Of a stretch of 25,257 bases of DNA, positions 23,501-25,257 are shown piece after piece (the stretch's first letter is position 1; every line of letters begins with the position of its first letter). Below the pieces are notes generated by a model, which was given only the letters and a program-made list of their open reading frames with translations, was not told the DNA's origin and ran no database searches. Where the stretch lies: positions 1 to 25,257 of the forward strand of contig CALZIH010000006.1 of assembly GCA_945787305.1 (NCBI GenBank). The letters run 5' to 3'. Both the position numbers and the translations under genes were made by a program. This DNA comes from an uncultured Desulfobulbaceae bacterium (GTDB taxonomy: Bacteria; Desulfobacterota; Desulfobulbia; Desulfobulbales; Desulfobulbaceae).

Positions 23501-24619
23501 ATGCCTCCTGTTCGCTCACCATTCACCCGCCTTGCCTCCTCCAGCCAATGTTCTGCCCGCTGCGGAGAGGTTGCCACGTTACACGGGACCATCAAGACAC
23601 CGGTTTTCATGCCGGTTGGAACCCTGGCAACAGTCAAGGCAGTAACTCCGGAAAACCTGGTAGACCTTGGGGCGCAGATTATTCTTGGCAACACCTATCA
23701 CCTTTTTATCCGACCGGGCCATGAATTAATCAAAAAATTTGGCGGTCTGCACCGATTTATGCACTGGAACGGACCAATTCTCACCGATTCCGGAGGATTT
23801 CAAATCTTCAGTCTACAGGAACTGGCAAAGATTACTGAGCAGGGAGCGGAATTTCGTTCCCACCTCGACGGTGCACGCCTCTTTCTCGGCCCCGAAGATG
23901 CAGTCCATATTCAGGAGGCCTTGGGCTCCGATATTATGATGGTCCTGGACACCTGTATCCCCTATCCGGCCAACCGCGACGAAGCTGCCAAGGCAACGGA
24001 CCTGACAGGACGCTGGGCTCGAAGAAGCAGAGAGGTACAATCAAAAACCGGCCAACTGCTGTTCGGAATCGTTCAAGGAGGGATGTATCCGGACTTGCGC
24101 AGACAGGCCGCCGAAGAACTGATCGACATCGGCTTTGACGGCTATGCCCTTGGCGGTCTGTCCGTTGGTGAACCCAAGGAACTAATGCAGGAAATGCTGG
24201 AAGCCACGGTCCCTCATCTCCCTGATGATTTCCCGGTCTATCTCATGGGAGTCGGCACGCCTGAAGATCTGGTAGAAGGGGTCTACCGGGGTGTCGATAT
24301 GTTTGATTGCGTGATGCCTACCCGTAATGCCAGAAATGGAATGCTCTTTACTTCATCGGGTAGACTTGTTATAAAAAACAGTCGATATCGTGAGGATCAA
24401 CGACCGGTGGATGAGCAATGTGATTGCTACACCTGCCGTAACTACTCACGGGCCTATTTACGGCATCTTTTTCAATGCCGTGAGATCCTGGCCTATCACC
24501 TGAACAGTATCCATAATCTGCATTATTACTGTTCACTGATGGCTGAGATGCGAAAGGCAATAACCGAAGATTGTTTTATGGACTTTCGCCAAGCTTTTTA
24601 TAGTCAACGGGAACAATAA
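23501..24619 (+). CDS. tgt: tRNA-guanine transglycosylase
   Basis: Exchanges G34 for preQ1 in tRNAs with GUN anticodons during queuosine synthesis; 372 aa from ATG 23501, the family's size. A longer frame from 23351 adds 50 residues with no family likeness. Seen: HGTIKTPVFMPVGTLATVK, ILGNTYHLFIRPG, TDSGGFQIFSLQEL with the base-binding/catalytic Asp D96, FGIVQGGMY, YALGGLSVGEP, the motif DMFDCVMPTRNARNG (266-280) that holds the nucleophilic Asp, and the zinc site CDCYTCR with the later His in NSIHNLHYY. No good Shine-Dalgarno precedes the ATG. The yajC gene follows by 75 nt, the order seen in many bacteria. Confidence 0.95.
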   Translation: MPPVRSPFTRLASSSQCSARCGEVATLHGTIKTPVFMPVGTLATVKAVTPENLVDLGAQIILGNTYHLFIRPGHELIKKFGGLHRFMHWNGPILTDSGGFQIFSLQELAKITEQGAEFRSHLDGARLFLGPEDAVHIQEALGSDIMMVLDTCIPYPANRDEAAKATDLTGRWARRSREVQSKTGQLLFGIVQGGMYPDLRRQAAEELIDIGFDGYALGGLSVGEPKELMQEMLEATVPHLPDDFPVYLMGVGTPEDLVEGVYRGVDMFDCVMPTRNARNGMLFTSSGRLVIKNSRYREDQRPVDEQCDCYTCRNYSRAYLRHLFQCREILAYHLNSIHNLHYYCSLMAEMRKAITEDCFMDFRQAFYSQREQ

Positions 24620-24694
24620 ATAAATCGATGTTGGAAAAGGTCATCCTCCAAAACCGATAAACTATTTTACCTACTTAAACAGGGAGAAAATCAA

Positions 24695-25036
24695 ATGACA
24701 GGAATTGCCTATGCACAGGATGCGGCATCAGCCGGTGCGGCTGGTGGCATCGCTTCCTTTGTACCCCTTATCCTCATCTTTGTTGTCTTCTATTTTCTGC
24801 TTATCCGACCCCAGCAGAAGAAGGCCAAAGAGCATCAGGCCTATCTCAGCAATCTTAAAAAAGGTGAAAAAGTCATCACCAGTGGCGGAATTCACGGCCG
24901 CATCACTGGACTGACAGACACCACGGTCACCCTGGAAATTGCTGAGAATGTCCGTATCAAGGTTACCCGAAGCTCTATCATGGGTTCGGAAGCAGCCATG
25001 GACAAACAGGCAGCTGCTCCGGCTAAAGGTGGCTGA
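24695..25036 (+). CDS. yajC: Preprotein translocase accessory subunit YajC
   Basis: A 113-aa single-pass inner-membrane protein that associates with SecDF. It has a short Ala/Gly-rich N-terminus, one helix (about 21-38, SFVPLILIFVVFYFLLI), the hallmark RPQQKKAKEHQAYLSNLKKG and GEKVITSGGIHGRITGL, then a charged C-terminal beta domain. GGGAG lies 11 nt before the ATG. It is followed by a very strong terminator rather than running into secD as in many genomes; any secD lies beyond the window or elsewhere. Confidence 0.95.
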   Translation: MTGIAYAQDAASAGAAGGIASFVPLILIFVVFYFLLIRPQQKKAKEHQAYLSNLKKGEKVITSGGIHGRITGLTDTTVTLEIAENVRIKVTRSSIMGSEAAMDKQAAAPAKGG

Positions 25037-25082
25037 GGGATAAGCGGTTGTTGATACCTTCATCGTGTATGAAGTTGATTCA

Positions 25083-25117
25083 GGCCGTATCCCCGCTGTG
25101 GGGATACGGCCTTTTTT
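25083..25117 (+). terminator. Strong intrinsic terminator after yajC
   Basis: Perfect 12-bp stem GGCCGTATCCCC / GGGGATACGGCC with a 5-nt loop and T6, 46 nt after the yajC stop. It ends the tgt-yajC unit. Confidence 0.92.
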
Positions 25118-25171
25118 GATTGCACCCCCGTCCCGGATAGTGGAAATCGCTGATTTTCAATGTCCACCGCC

Positions 25172-25257
25172 TCACCAGCCTTCAAAACGATGAACAGCCT
25201 GCTCCACAGTTCCCATGACGGCCAGCAACCTGTGGTGGTTGAAGAGGAGGATGGCAT
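25172..25257 (-). CDS. Possible 3' end of a minus-strand gene (partial, doubtful)
   Basis: A minus-strand frame is open from the right edge to TGA at 25174-25172 and would end ...LLFNHHRLLAVMGTVEQAVH RFEGW. Codons favour G/C at the third position, as in the real genes nearby. Only 27 residues are visible and the plus strand has a competing frame from 25161, so this is a weak call. Confidence 0.3.
   Translation of the reverse strand, partial: AILLFNHHRLLAVMGTVEQAVHRFEGW

Noticed and set aside
1..25257. tRNA, rRNA, CRISPR array, insertion sequence or prophage
   Set aside because: No tRNA-like T-loops, spaced repeat arrays, transposase frames or terminal repeats were seen on either strand.

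Overview
The window reads as a compact chromosomal segment of a Gram-negative, probably anaerobic bacterium. The RND pump, a lipoprotein c-type cytochrome, a periplasmic Do protease and envelope lipoboxes point to a diderm. Several small conserved proteins of uncertain function resemble ones I associate with Desulfobacterota (Desulfobulbales-like). The taxonomic guess is inference; no rRNA or other marker is present.

Layout. (1) 1-3591, minus strand: a MarR-regulated RND efflux operon (marR, membrane fusion protein, RND pump), joined by two 4-bp ATGA overlaps; the pump runs off the left edge. (2) 3754-7512: a small 56-aa gene, then minus-strand amidohydrolase, HDOD signalling protein and a pentapeptide-repeat potassium-channel-like fusion. 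(3) 7513-9010: an AT-rich regulatory region with two tandem palindromes before a small secreted acidic repeat protein, then a LysR remnant. (4) 9011-15630, plus strand: a tightly packed operon GH15 alpha-glucosidase, glucokinase, 6-phosphogluconate dehydrogenase, TVP38/DedA membrane protein and a MerA/Lpd-like flavoprotein. It suggests cytosolic glucan to glucose-6-phosphate to the oxidative pentose phosphate route, with NADPH as product (the Zwf step is not in the window). (5) 15735-16647: two small minus-strand genes divergent from a lipoprotein cytochrome c. (6) 16648-17215: a gene-free stretch with a near-consensus sigma-54 promoter followed about 110 nt later by a perfect intrinsic terminator, that is, a candidate sigma-54-dependent small RNA with two exposed CCUCC motifs. 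(7) 17216-20846, plus strand: Do protease, MazG-like pyrophosphatase, NahK-like sugar kinase and a LysE exporter. (8) 20869-22611: a MocR regulator divergent from a small membrane protein, with three CTGTA direct repeats at an exact 31-bp period between them. (9) 22775-25117: SlyD-like isomerase, Tgt and YajC, closed by a strong terminator.

The best candidate for something undescribed is the sigma-54 small RNA at about 16805-16916. Next come the phased MocR repeats, the tandem operators before the secreted repeat protein, and the TVP38/flavoprotein pair in which the Lpd catalytic His is replaced by Tyr. All functional calls are from reading the sequence only; no database search was run.
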